Assembly: GCF_019266065.1 (NCBI RefSeq)
Contig: NZ_LPNR01000132.1
Location: 1 to 64,000, forward strand
Source of the DNA: Nocardia sp. MH4
Lineage (GTDB): Bacteria > Actinomycetota > Actinomycetes > Mycobacteriales > Mycobacteriaceae
Reading direction: 5' to 3'
DNA: 64,000 bases
Below the pieces are notes generated by a model. The model was not told the origin of the DNA, searched no databases, and was given only the letters and a program-made list of their open reading frames with translations. This document shows, one piece after another, positions 41,888 through 52,675 of this stretch (positions are counted from its first letter, which is position 1; every line of letters starts with the position of its first letter). Made by a program: the position numbers and the translations under genes.

Positions 41888-43219
41888 TCAGTGGAACAGC
41901 AACTGCGAGATCGTGTAGATGGCCAGGCCGGCCAGCGCGCCGACGACCGTGCCGTTGATCCTGATGAACTGCAGATCCCGGCCGACCTGCAGTTCGATCT
42001 TGCGACTCGCCTCGTCGGCGTCCCAGCGCGCGACGGTGTCGGTCACCAGGGTCGTGATCTCGGCCGAGTAGTTACCGACCAGATAGCGGGCGCCGCGGTC
42101 GATCCAGCCGTCCACCTTGCCGCGCATGGCCGGGTCGTCGCGCAAGCGTTCACCGAGCTGCTGCACATTCTCGGCCACCTTGCGGCGCAACGTGGAATCG
42201 GGGTCGTCGGCCGATTCCAGAATCAGCCGCTTGGCCGCGCGCCAGGTCGCCTCGGCCATGCCGGTGATCTGCTCGCGGCCCATGATCTCGGCCTTGACCT
42301 TCTCCGCCTTGGCGATCATCGCGTCGTCGTGCTGCAGATCGTCGGCGAAATCCTGGAGGAAGCGATCGGCGGCCTTGCGGAGTTCGTGATCGGGATTCGA
42401 CCGCACCTTCCAGGTGAATTCGACCAGTTCCCGGTAGATCCGCTCGGACAGCAGCGTGTTGACGAATTTCGGCGCCCACTGCGGCGCGTCGCGCAGCACG
42501 ATCCGATCGATCGTCTCCTGCGAACCCAGCGCCCACTGATGCGCGCGCTCGGCCAGCAGGTCGATCAGCGGCAGCTGGCGATTGTCGGCGATCATCTCCG
42601 AGAGCACCCGCCCGAGCGGCGGACCCCACAGCGGTTCGGCGATCCGCTTGACGATCGTGTTGTCGATGATCTGCTCGACGTCCTCGTCGCGCAGCACGCC
42701 GACCACCGCGGTCAGGATCGTCGCGCTTTCCTGGGCCACCCGCGCCGCGTGGCCCGGATCGGCCATCCAGCGCCCGACCCGCAGCGAGATCTGCGCGGAG
42801 TCCAGCCGGGCCGACACCACGTCCGGCGCGAGGAAGTTGGTCCCCACGAAGGCGCCCAGGCTCGACCCGAGCTGGTCCTTCTTCTTGCGGATGATCGCGG
42901 TGTGCGGGATCGGCAGGCCCAGCGGGTGCTTGAACAGCGCGGTCACCGCGAACCAGTCGGCCAGCGCGCCGACCATGCCCGCCTCGGAGGCGGCCCGCAC
43001 GTAGCCGACCCACTCGCCGCCGGAGCCGCGCGATTCGAGCCAACGGCAGAACAGGTACACCGCGCTGGCCACCAGCAGGAATCCGGTGGCCAGCGCTTTC
43101 ATCTTGAAGAGGTCACGTTTCTTGCCGGCCTCGTCGGTCATGACCGCGAAACCCGCTGGTTGCGCGGCGGGCTCGGTGCGCGGCGTGAGAACCGCCGTGT
43201 TGCCGGGAGCTTTCTCCAT
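41888..43219 (-). CDS. DUF445 membrane protein (probable Rv0473 counterpart)
   Basis: A 443-residue DUF445 protein from ATG 43219 (MEKAPGNTAV); ATG 43228 is nearly as good. It has one TM segment near the N-terminus (MKALATGFLLVASAVYLFCR), the conserved AGMVGALADWFAVTALFKHP and GLPIPHTAIIRKKKDQLG, a long helical region, and a C-terminal TM helix (GTVVGALAGLAIYTISQLLF). The family's function is not established; a membrane-associated structural role is possible. It lies upstream of the XRE-hbhA operon on the same strand. Confidence 0.85.
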   Translation of the reverse strand: MEKAPGNTAVLTPRTEPAAQPAGFAVMTDEAGKKRDLFKMKALATGFLLVASAVYLFCRWLESRGSGGEWVGYVRAASEAGMVGALADWFAVTALFKHPLGLPIPHTAIIRKKKDQLGSSLGAFVGTNFLAPDVVSARLDSAQISLRVGRWMADPGHAARVAQESATILTAVVGVLRDEDVEQIIDNTIVKRIAEPLWGPPLGRVLSEMIADNRQLPLIDLLAERAHQWALGSQETIDRIVLRDAPQWAPKFVNTLLSERIYRELVEFTWKVRSNPDHELRKAADRFLQDFADDLQHDDAMIAKAEKVKAEIMGREQITGMAEATWRAAKRLILESADDPDSTLRRKVAENVQQLGERLRDDPAMRGKVDGWIDRGARYLVGNYSAEITTLVTDTVARWDADEASRKIELQVGRDLQFIRINGTVVGALAGLAIYTISQLLFH

Positions 43220-43431
43220 AGCCCCCATTCTGCTGTGCGCGCGGCGAGCGCGCCGCCGCCAACCCGCGTGGCGCCCGCCCCGACGCCGCAAAACCGCCCG
43301 GTTCGTCTTACGCGCGGGTAAGCACCGAGGTGTGGTAAATGCCGCAACGTCGACCAAACGAGCGCCACCCCACACCGGCGCGCCTAAGCTGTAGAACCAG
43401 AGACGCCACTATCGATCACAAGGGGGCTGTT

Positions 43432-44172
43432 CTGTCCACCGAAGACCTTGTCGAGATCGGCGAGCAGACGGGCCGCGCCGCCACCGTGCGCGGCGGCGGT
43501 CCTGTCGACGGCCGCAAACGGCGGTGGCGACAGCACAAGATCGACCGGCGCGAAGAGCTGGTCGACGGCACGCTCAACGCCATCCGCGCGCGCGGCAGCC
43601 AGGCGGGCATGGACGAGATCGCCACCGAGATCGGCGTGTCCAAGACCGTGCTGTACCGCTACTTCGCCGACAAGAACGACCTCGTGCACGCCACCATGCA
43701 GCGGTTCATCGAGACCACGCTGCTGCCGCGCGTGTACGGCGCGATCAACCTCGACGCCGACGAGTACCAGCTGGTGCGCGCCGCGATGACCGAGTACGTC
43801 GGCACCGTCGACGACGACCCCGAGGTCTACCGGTTCATCATGAGCAACTCCGCGGGCGACAAGTCCTCGCTGGCGGAGTTCGAACGGCTCTTCGCCGAGG
43901 TGGTCACGGCCGTGCTCGTCGACCGGGCCGGCGCCAAGGGCGTGCGCACCGACGGCGCGATGCTGTGGTCGTATGTGCTGGTCGGCGGCATCCAGCTGGC
44001 CACGCACTGGTGGACGACCACCGAGAAGGCGATGCCGCGCCAGGACGTCATCGACTACCTGACGATGATGGCGTGGTCGGCGATCGAGGGTGTCGCCAGG
44101 GCGGGCGGGTCGCCCGAGTACTTCACCTCGCAGAGCCACCAGCTGCCCGAGATTCCCGTCCAGCCCTCCTGA
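43432..44172 (+). CDS. TetR-family regulator (Rv0472c family)
   Basis: About 246 residues read from CTG 43432; the open frame extends up to an ATG at 43339 but the extra 31 residues look non-coding. AAGGGGG ends five bases before the CTG; the next GTG is at 43486. The TetR helix-turn-helix is AGMDEIATEIGVSKTVLYRY followed by FADKNDLVHA, and a long helical ligand domain follows with the W-rich segment THWWTTTEKAM. Divergent from the DUF445 gene. Ligand and targets unknown, although orthologues sit at this locus in other mycolate actinomycetes. Confidence 0.85.
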   Translation: MSTEDLVEIGEQTGRAATVRGGGPVDGRKRRWRQHKIDRREELVDGTLNAIRARGSQAGMDEIATEIGVSKTVLYRYFADKNDLVHATMQRFIETTLLPRVYGAINLDADEYQLVRAAMTEYVGTVDDDPEVYRFIMSNSAGDKSSLAEFERLFAEVVTAVLVDRAGAKGVRTDGAMLWSYVLVGGIQLATHWWTTTEKAMPRQDVIDYLTMMAWSAIEGVARAGGSPEYFTSQSHQLPEIPVQPS

Positions 44173-44333
44173 CCGGGCGATCCTCGCGATCGCCGGAGCC
44201 GGGCTCGACATCGCCGCCCGGTTCGTTACGCTGAACCGAGCGGGGCGCTGTGGCTTGCGTCACCGCGGGTGGTCGCGTGCGCTTCGTGTCGTCGGCGGCC
44301 ACCCTGCGCGTCGGCACCAATGGAGGTACCTCG

Positions 44334-45748
<1,415 letters not shown>

Positions 45749-45752
<4 letters not shown>

Positions 45753-47008
45753 AAGGCGCCCCTGTGCCGCAGCACCGCGAGTTCGACCTGATCCTGTTCG
45801 GCGCGACGGGATTCGTCGGCAAACTCACCGCCGAATACCTGCTCACCGCCGCCCCCGCCGACGCGCGGATCGCGCTGGCGGGCCGCTCGGCCGACAAGCT
45901 CGCCGCCGTGCGCGCCGAACTCGGCCCCGCCGCGGCGAATTGGGAACTGGTCGTCGCCGATTCGACCGATCCGGCCTCGCTCGCCGCGATGGCCGAGCGA
46001 ACCAAGGTCGTGGTGACCACGGTCGGCCCGTACCTGCGCTACGGCATGCCGCTGCTCGGCGCGTGCGCCGCCGCGGGCACCCATTACGCCGACCTCACCG
46101 GTGAGCCGCTGTTCATCCACGACGCCATCGAGCAGTTCGAGCGGGTCGCCGTCGACTCCGGTGCCAAGATCGTGAATTCCTGTGGCTACGACTCGATTCC
46201 GTCGGATCTGAGCGTCTACGAGATCTACCGCGCGAGCGTCGCCGACGACACCGGCGAGCTGGAGGACACCACGCTGGTCGCCTACCTCAAGGGCGGAATG
46301 AGCGGCGGCACCATCGACTCCGGCCGCGCCATGATGGAGGACATCGCCGCCGATTCCGGCCGCGGCAAGATCCTCGCGCACCCGTACTCGCTGAGCCCCG
46401 ATCGCTCGATGGAGCCCGACGTCGGCCGCCAGTCCGACCAGGCGCTGGCCCGCGCCGACAGCATCGACCCGAGCCTCAACGGCTGGGTCACCACGTTCAT
46501 CATGGCCTCGCACAACACCAAGGTCGTGCGGCGCACCAACGGCCTGCTCGGCTGGGCTTACGGCAAGCAGTTCCGCTACCGCGAGGTCATGAACGCGGGC
46601 AACTCGGCGGCGGCGCCGCTGGTGGCGGCCGGGATCGCGGGCGGCATCGTGGCGGGCATGGCCTCGGGCGCGGTGCTCTCGCGCGTCTCGTTCGGGCGCA
46701 AGCTGCTCGACCGGATCCTGCCCAAGCCGGGCACCGGGCCCAGCGAGAAGGCGCGCCTCAGCGGCTGGTTCACCATGAAGACCTTCGCCCGCACCAGCTC
46801 CGGCGCCAAGTATCAGGCCACCTTCTCCGGCACCGGCGACCCCGGCTACCAGGCCACCGCCGTCCTGCTCGGCCAGGCCGGTTTGAGCCTGGCCTTCGAC
46901 GAACTCCCGCCGCGCGCGGGCATTCTCACCCCCGCCTCGGCCATGGGCGAGGCGCTCACCGAGCGGCTGCGCGGCGCGGGCATGACGATCGAGGTCGCAC
47001 GGCAGTGA
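45749..47008 (+). CDS. Saccharopine dehydrogenase-like/trans-acting enoyl reductase family protein
   Basis: A 419-residue protein from ATG 45749 (ATGA overlap with the kinase gene). It has a Rossmann loop LILFGATGFVGKLTAEYL, TTVGPYLRYG, SCGYDSIPSDL and GGMSGGTIDSGRAM, as in the mycobacterial Rv2449c/Rv2953 group. Rv2953 acts as the trans enoyl reductase in phenolphthiocerol synthesis. Here no PKS is adjacent, so the substrate may be another acyl chain or lipid. A hydrophobic patch (PLVAAGIAGGIVAGMASGAV) may contact the membrane. Confidence 0.82.
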
Positions 47009-47637
47009 ACCTGGCCCGCAGGACCATGAACGCGCCCGCGCTGGCCGCGGTCTACGAGCACGCGTGGCGGCCCACGCTGTTCTACCTGGCCAGCGGCCGC
47101 ACCACCGGCAGCGATCGCCGCGAGGCCGTGGACACGCTGCGGCTCAGCGGTAGCAAGAAGGTGCTCGATCTGGCCTGCGGCCCCGGCAATTTCACCCGGT
47201 ACCTGAGCGAGTTCCTCGCCGGTGACGGCTTCGTCACCGGGCTGGACTACTCCGAGCCGATGCTGGCCAAGGCCGCCGCCGACAACGCGGGCCCGCGGGT
47301 CGGCTACGTCCGCGGTGACGCGCGGATGCTGCCCTTCGCCGACGGAACCTTCGACGCCGTCTGCTGTTTCGGCGCGCTGTACCTGATCCCCGATCCGATC
47401 GCGGCCACCCGCGAGATGATCCGGGTGCTCGCGCCGGGCGGCCGGATCGCGATCACCACCAGCTTTCGCGAGGACAACCTGTTCGGCCGGGCCAGCACCG
47501 TGGCCGCGGGTCTGAGCGGGCTGCGGCTGTTCGGTCGCGACACCTTCCCGCGTCTGTTCGCCGAGGCCGGGCTGGTCGAAATCGACCAGCGCGTGCACCG
47601 TTTCATGCAGTACGTCGACGCCACCCGGCCCGCCTGA
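47005..47637 (+). CDS. Class I SAM-dependent methyltransferase
   Basis: A 210-residue methyltransferase from GTG 47005, overlapping the previous stop by four bases. Motif I is VLDLACGPGNFTRYL, the acidic motif II GLDYSEPML, then GDARMLPFADGTFDAVCC and LAPGGRIAIT, close to ubiE/MenG- and lipid-type methyltransferases. Position behind the ABC1 kinase and the reductase suggests a common lipid or quinone-like pathway. Target unknown. Confidence 0.85.
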   Translation: MNLARRTMNAPALAAVYEHAWRPTLFYLASGRTTGSDRREAVDTLRLSGSKKVLDLACGPGNFTRYLSEFLAGDGFVTGLDYSEPMLAKAAADNAGPRVGYVRGDARMLPFADGTFDAVCCFGALYLIPDPIAATREMIRVLAPGGRIAITTSFREDNLFGRASTVAAGLSGLRLFGRDTFPRLFAEAGLVEIDQRVHRFMQYVDATRPA

Positions 47638-47713
47638 CCGGTCAGGACGCGGATCGGGCGACATCGGGCGCGGCCTGACCGGTCGCGCGGTTGCCCGACG
47701 GTAGCCTCGCCGC

Positions 47714-49171
47714 ATGGACACGCTGAACTCGGTCGTCGTCGATGGCAACGACGTGTTCTGGAACTGGCTGCTGATCCCCCTGGTGATCGCGGCCGGGCTG
47801 TACTTCACCGCGCGCAGCGGCGTGGTGCAGTTGCGGATGCTGCCGGAGATGCTGCGGGTGGTCGCCGAGAAGGGACAGCCCGCCGCCGACGGCAAGAAGT
47901 CGGTGTCGGCGTTCGGCGCGTTCAGCATCTCGGCGGCGGCGCGGGTGGGCACCGGCAATATCGCCGGCGTCGCCACCGCGATCAGCGTCGGCGGGGCGGG
48001 CGCGGTGTTCTGGATGTGGGCGATGGCGACCCTCGGCGCGGCCTCGGCCTTCGTCGAATCCACCCTCGCCCAGCTGTACAAGCGGCCCGAGCACGAGCCG
48101 GGCACCTTCCGCGGCGGCCCCGCCTACTACATGCAGTACGGGCTGCGGCGGCGCTGGCAGGGCATGATCTTCGCGGTCATCATCACGGTGACCTTCGGTT
48201 TCGTGTTCAACGCCGTGCAGTCCAACACCATCGTGGCCACCACCAGGGCCTCATTGCCGGACCTCGACGGCGACTGGTTCCCCGTGGCTGTCGGGCTCGC
48301 GCTGATCGCCCTGCTCGGGGTGGTGATCTTCGGCGGAGTGCGCCGGATCAGCCACATCACCGAGGTGCTCGTGCCGGTCATGGCGATCGTGTATCTGTTG
48401 CTCGGCATCGCGGTGGTGGTGCTCAACATCGACGATCTGCCGCGGGTGATCGCCGATATCGTCGGCGGCGCGTTCGGCCTGCGCGAGGTGGTCGGCGGTG
48501 GCGTCGGCGTCGCGATCGCGCAGGGCATCCGGCGCGGCATGTTCTCCAACGAAGCCGGTCTCGGTTCCTCGCCGAACGCGGCGGCCGCGGCCGACGTCTC
48601 GCATCCGGTGAAGCAAGGGCTCGTGCAGTCGCTGGGCGTCTACTTCGACACCCTGCTGATCTGCTCGATCACCGCGTTCATCATCCTGACCAGCGACCCC
48701 GACCTGTCGGAGCGGCGCAGCGCCGACCTCACTCAGAGCGCGCTGCAGACCAGCCTCGGCGGCTGGGCCGGACACGTGCTGACCGCGGTGGTGTTCCTGC
48801 TCGCGTTCAGCTCGATGATCGGCAACTTCTACTACGGCCGGGCCAATATCGAGTTCATCACCGACCGGCCGGAGGTGCTCACGGCCTTCCGGGTGGCGGT
48901 GCTGGTGGCCGTGTTCGGCGGGGCGCTCGGCTCGGTGAGCCTGATCTGGAACCTGGCCGATGTGTTCATGGGCGTGATGGCGCTGGTCAACCTGGCCGCG
49001 ATCATCCCGCTCGGCGTCGTCGCGTTCCGGCTGCTGGCCGACTACCGCGCGCAGCAGGCCGCGGGCGCCGATCCGGTATACGTGCACCGGCCCGAGATCG
49101 CCGACCCGGCCGGCGTCGCATGCTGGCAGGCAACGATTGCGTCGAGCTTGCCGGTCGATCGCGCGCAGTAG
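47714..49171 (+). CDS. Sodium:alanine symporter (AGCS family)
   Basis: A 485-residue transporter with about 11 TM helices and AGCS hallmarks: SISAAARVGTGNIAGVATAI near residue 75, RGGPAYYMQYGL, and RRGMFSNEAGLGSSPNAAAA. It imports alanine or glycine with Na+. It is monocistronic, 77 bp after the methyltransferase gene. No Na+/Ala-specific regulatory element seen. Confidence 0.92.
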   Translation: MDTLNSVVVDGNDVFWNWLLIPLVIAAGLYFTARSGVVQLRMLPEMLRVVAEKGQPAADGKKSVSAFGAFSISAAARVGTGNIAGVATAISVGGAGAVFWMWAMATLGAASAFVESTLAQLYKRPEHEPGTFRGGPAYYMQYGLRRRWQGMIFAVIITVTFGFVFNAVQSNTIVATTRASLPDLDGDWFPVAVGLALIALLGVVIFGGVRRISHITEVLVPVMAIVYLLLGIAVVVLNIDDLPRVIADIVGGAFGLREVVGGGVGVAIAQGIRRGMFSNEAGLGSSPNAAAAADVSHPVKQGLVQSLGVYFDTLLICSITAFIILTSDPDLSERRSADLTQSALQTSLGGWAGHVLTAVVFLLAFSSMIGNFYYGRANIEFITDRPEVLTAFRVAVLVAVFGGALGSVSLIWNLADVFMGVMALVNLAAIIPLGVVAFRLLADYRAQQAAGADPVYVHRPEIADPAGVACWQATIASSLPVDRAQ

Positions 49172-49186
49172 TGGTAGGCATGGGAA

Positions 49187-50032
49187 ATGGCGAAACACTG
49201 GGCCGAACCCGTCACCACCGCGTTGCGGGCCGACGGCCAGCGGATCATCGATCTCGACACCTCGGCGACGCCGGGGTTCATCGGTGACAAGCAGCGCGGC
49301 AAGACGCTGCTGACCGAGCGTGGCATCGTGCTGTCGGATCTGCAGGAGAAGCTGTTCGCGCACGGTCGCACGGGCGGTAAGCACAGTGTGTTGCTGGTAT
49401 TGCAGGGCATGGACACCGCGGGCAAGGGCGGCATCGTGCGCCACGTGATCGGTTCGGTCGATCCGCAGGGGGTCGACCACGCGTCCTTCGGCGTCCCGAC
49501 CGAGGAGGAGAAGCAGCACGATTTCCTCTGGCGCATCCGCAAGCGCCTGCCCGCGCACGGCCAGATCGGCGTGTTCGACCGCTCGCACTACGAGGACGTG
49601 CTGGTCGTGCGAGTGCACGAGCTCGTGCCGCAGTCGGAATGGGAACAGCGCTACGACCTGATCAACGCCTTCGAACGTGAGGTGGCCGACACCGGCACCA
49701 CGATCGTGAAGGTCGCCATGTTCGTCTCCCTCGACGAACAGAAACGCCGACTGCGCGAGCGGCTCGAGCGCCCCGACAAGTACTGGAAGTTCAACCCCGC
49801 CGACATCACCGAGCGCGGCTTCTGGCCCGACTACCAGAAGGCCTATCAGACCATTCTGGAACGCACCAACACCGACTACGCGCCGTGGTACGTGCTGCCC
49901 GCGGACCACAAGTGGTACGCGCGCCTGGCGGTGACCGAGTTGTTGATCGACGCGCTGACCGGACTGGACCTGGACTGGCCGCCCGCCGATTTCGATGTCG
50001 CCGAGCAGCTGCGCAGGCTCGAGGAGTCCTGA
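49187..50032 (+). CDS. ppk2: Polyphosphate kinase 2 family protein
   Basis: A 281-residue PPK2 with Walker A GMDTAGKGGIVRHV, lid and Arg residues in WRIRKRLPAHGQIG, and Walker B-type FDRSHYEDVLVVRVH. PPK2 enzymes phosphorylate NDPs or NMPs from polyphosphate; subclass (I, II or III) cannot be assigned with certainty, but the length and motifs are near class I/III. It follows the AGCS gene by 15 bp. Together with ppx at the other end of the window it forms a polyphosphate-use pair. Confidence 0.88.
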   Translation: MAKHWAEPVTTALRADGQRIIDLDTSATPGFIGDKQRGKTLLTERGIVLSDLQEKLFAHGRTGGKHSVLLVLQGMDTAGKGGIVRHVIGSVDPQGVDHASFGVPTEEEKQHDFLWRIRKRLPAHGQIGVFDRSHYEDVLVVRVHELVPQSEWEQRYDLINAFEREVADTGTTIVKVAMFVSLDEQKRRLRERLERPDKYWKFNPADITERGFWPDYQKAYQTILERTNTDYAPWYVLPADHKWYARLAVTELLIDALTGLDLDWPPADFDVAEQLRRLEES

Positions 50033-50105
50033 CCGGATCGTTGAAGAAACTCTCAGGTTCGGCCCGCATGATGTCCCCGGTGGGGAGACCACGAACGAAA
50101 GGCGT

Positions 50106-50864
50106 GTGACAACGGTGAGCACGGGCAAGCAGAATCCGCTGGCGGCGGCCGAAGCAGCCGACAGGAAGCGCAAGATCGCGATCCAGGTCGGCGTCGCCGC
50201 CGTCCTGGTGGCCCTGGTCGCGGCGATCGGCATCGGCATCGCCGTCAAGAAGTCGGGCTCCGATTCCGAGAACACCGCCACGTCCGCGGCCCAGCTGCCC
50301 GCGACCGGTGGCTCGGTGACCGAGTCCGGCGCGGTCCGCATCGGCAATCCGGACGCCAAGGTGAAGGTCCGCGTCGTCGCCGACCTGCAGTGCCCGGCCT
50401 GCAAGCAGTTCGAGGCCGCCAACGGTGAGGCGCTGGCCGAGGCCGCCGCCAACGGCACCGCCGTGATCGAGTACCAGATCATCTCCTTCCTCGATCGCGC
50501 GTCCTCGACCCAGTACTCCTCGCGCGCGGCCAACGCCTCGTTCTGCGTGGCGAAGTCGGACCCGAGCAAATACCAGGGCTGGCTGCAGACCATGTTCGCC
50601 AAGCAGCCCGCCGAGGGCACCGCGGGTCTGAGCAACGAGCAGCTGGTCCAGATCGCGACCGAGGCCGGCTACACCGATCCCGCGGTGGCCACCTGCATCA
50701 ACGACAAGCCGTACAACGACTACATCACCCAGGTCACCCAGCAGACCCTGAGCAGTGGCGTGAAGTCGACGCCGTCGGTGTTCATCAACGGCGAGCTCAA
50801 CCAGTCCGACGCCATCTTCACCGAGAACGGCCTGGCGTCCGTGATCGCCGACGCGGCCAAGTGA
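50106..50864 (+). CDS. Membrane-anchored DsbA-like thiol oxidoreductase
   Basis: A 252-residue protein from GTG 50106 (GAAAGG a few bases upstream; GTG 50115 is possible). Residues 24-46 form one TM anchor, followed by a linker and a thioredoxin/DsbA domain with CPAC (in DLQCPACKQFE) and the cis-Pro loop STPSVFINGE. It introduces disulfides into exported proteins. It overlaps the VKOR gene by four bases, the pair known in mycobacteria and other actinomycetes, where VKOR re-oxidises DsbA. Confidence 0.9.
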   Translation: MTTVSTGKQNPLAAAEAADRKRKIAIQVGVAAVLVALVAAIGIGIAVKKSGSDSENTATSAAQLPATGGSVTESGAVRIGNPDAKVKVRVVADLQCPACKQFEAANGEALAEAAANGTAVIEYQIISFLDRASSTQYSSRAANASFCVAKSDPSKYQGWLQTMFAKQPAEGTAGLSNEQLVQIATEAGYTDPAVATCINDKPYNDYITQVTQQTLSSGVKSTPSVFINGELNQSDAIFTENGLASVIADAAK

Positions 50865-51427
50865 TCACCGCCCCCGCCCGCTCGGCGTGGCTGCTGCTGA
50901 TCGCCGGGCTGGCGGGGTGGCTGGCGTCGTTCACGCTGACCGTCGAACGCTTCAAACTGTTCGTCGACCCGAATTACGTCACCTCGTGCAGCATCAACTC
51001 GGTGCTCTCGTGCGGGTCGATCATGAAGACCGATCAGGCCGCGGTCTTCGGTTTCCCGAACCCGCTGTTCGGCATCGTCGGTTTCTCGGTGGTGGTGACC
51101 CTCGGCGTCCTCGCCGTCGTCGGCGTCGGCTTCCCCCGCTGGATCTGGGGCGGCCTGTGGCTCGGCACCGTCCTCGGCGTCGCCGCCATCTGCTGGCTCA
51201 TCTTCCAGAGCCTCTACCGCATCAACGCCCTGTGCCCGTACTGCATGGTCGTCTGGGCGGTCACTCCCCTGCTGTTCGCCGTCACGACCCAGGAGACCTG
51301 GGGCCGCTCCCGCGGCATCATGGCCATCCTCGCCGAATGGCGCTGGACCCTGGTCGTCGTCTTCTACGCCGTCGTCCTGCTCCTCGTCTTCCTGAAGTTC
51401 CAGGACTACTGGCTGAGCCTGGTGTGA
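50861..51427 (+). CDS. VKOR-family quinone-dependent disulfide reoxidase
   Basis: A 188-residue membrane protein from GTG 50861 (GTGA overlap). It has four or five TM helices, the loop cysteine pair in TSCSINSVLSCGSI and the active-site pair in NALCPYCMVVW, which together define VKOR. It transfers electrons from DsbA to menaquinone. Translational coupling to the DsbA-like gene supports the pair. Confidence 0.92.
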   Translation: MITAPARSAWLLLIAGLAGWLASFTLTVERFKLFVDPNYVTSCSINSVLSCGSIMKTDQAAVFGFPNPLFGIVGFSVVVTLGVLAVVGVGFPRWIWGGLWLGTVLGVAAICWLIFQSLYRINALCPYCMVVWAVTPLLFAVTTQETWGRSRGIMAILAEWRWTLVVVFYAVVLLLVFLKFQDYWLSLV

Positions 51428-51473
51428 GCCCGACGTCCCGGCGAGACCCCGGAGAGCGGCGGTAACCGCTGGT

Positions 51474-52559
51474 CTAGTTCGGGGTGCCTTCGGCGAGGAC
51501 CACGTCGATCGCGCGGGTGGTGCCGTCGGGGGCGGTGAGGTCGAGGCGGATGCGGTCGGCGGGTTTGCGGGTGTTGATGGCGGCGCTGAGGGCGCGGGCG
51601 GTGGTGATCGGGCGGCCGTCCACGGCGGTGATGATGTCGCCGGTGGTGATGCCCGCGGCGCGGGCGGGCTGGCCGTAGAAGGCCCAGTTGACCTGGGCGC
51701 CCGCCGGTTTCGCGTCGACGACCTGGACGCCGAGGGTGGCGGTGGGGCCGATGTGGACGGTCTCGGTCGGGGTGCCGGAGCGGATCTGGGCGACGACCCC
51801 CATGGCGGTATCGATGGGCACCGCGTAGCCGTTGGCCTGCTTGGGCCGATCGGAGCCGGGGCGCTCGCCGGAAGCCGCGGTGATCACCCCGACAATCGCG
51901 CCCGAGCTGTCGGCCAGCGCGCCGCCGGACTGCCCGCCCACGACGGGCGCGGCGATCTGCACCATCCCGCGCAGCGACTTGCGGGTCAGGTCGGCGGAGT
52001 TCATCGCGACGATGCTCGCGTCCAGGTCGGTGATCGGCCCGGCGACCGAGGTCGGTTCGCCGCCGTCACCGCCCGCGTCGCCGATGGCCAGCACGTCCTG
52101 ACGGATCCGCAGCTCGGCCGAGGACCCGAGCCGGGCCGTCGGCAAACCGGACGCCCCCGCCAGCGACAACAGCGCGATATCGGCGGTCGAGTCGTAACCG
52201 AGCACGGTGGCCTCGTAGACCAGCCCGTTGCCGATATCGGTCACCGAGACCGCCTCGGCCCCCTTGATCACGTGGTGGCTGGTCAGGATCTGTCCGTCCG
52301 GAGTGAGCACGATCCCCGAACCGGCGGCGCTGGTCCCGAACATCGCGGCGTCGACGGAGATATTCACCAGCACGGGCTGTACCCGGGCCGCGACCACCAC
52401 CGGATCCAGCGGCGCCTGCGGCGGCGCTTGGGCGACCGCGACGTACTCCTGCGCGTGCGGCTTCCAGGGAAGTACCAGGTCACCGCGATATCCCAGGAAG
52501 GCGCACACGCCGATCAGCGCGACGACCACCGTCGCGAACACCCGTCCGACAGCGTGCAC
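51474..52559 (-). CDS. Membrane-anchored HtrA-like serine protease with PDZ domain
   Basis: About 361 residues from GTG 52559, preceded by a purine-rich Shine-Dalgarno (GAGAGGA); the longer frame adds 32 unlikely residues. One N-terminal TM anchor (VFATVVVALIGVCAFLGYRG) leads to a trypsin-like domain with His in ILTSHHVIKGA, Asp in YDSTADIALLSL and Ser in GGQSGGALAD, then a PDZ domain (ARAAGITTGDIITAVDGRPI). It degrades or processes exported proteins. Divergent from the alcohol dehydrogenase gene and convergent with VKOR. Confidence 0.88.
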   Translation of the reverse strand: MHAVGRVFATVVVALIGVCAFLGYRGDLVLPWKPHAQEYVAVAQAPPQAPLDPVVVAARVQPVLVNISVDAAMFGTSAAGSGIVLTPDGQILTSHHVIKGAEAVSVTDIGNGLVYEATVLGYDSTADIALLSLAGASGLPTARLGSSAELRIRQDVLAIGDAGGDGGEPTSVAGPITDLDASIVAMNSADLTRKSLRGMVQIAAPVVGGQSGGALADSSGAIVGVITAASGERPGSDRPKQANGYAVPIDTAMGVVAQIRSGTPTETVHIGPTATLGVQVVDAKPAGAQVNWAFYGQPARAAGITTGDIITAVDGRPITTARALSAAINTRKPADRIRLDLTAPDGTTRAIDVVLAEGTPN

Positions 52560-52675
52560 GAGCCTGTCCTCTCTCGCGAGCCGACTCCTCCATTGTGACC
52601 CGGATACGCGGATGTCCGGTATCGATCCGGCCGCGCCGGTTGGCAAACGACGCATGCGGCGGTAGGCATGTCCTC

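Noticed and set aside
48251..50635. Minus-strand frame of 794 codons across the AGCS and PPK2 genes
   Set aside because: It spans two well-supported genes on the other strand and shows only His/Arg/Asp-rich shadow composition.
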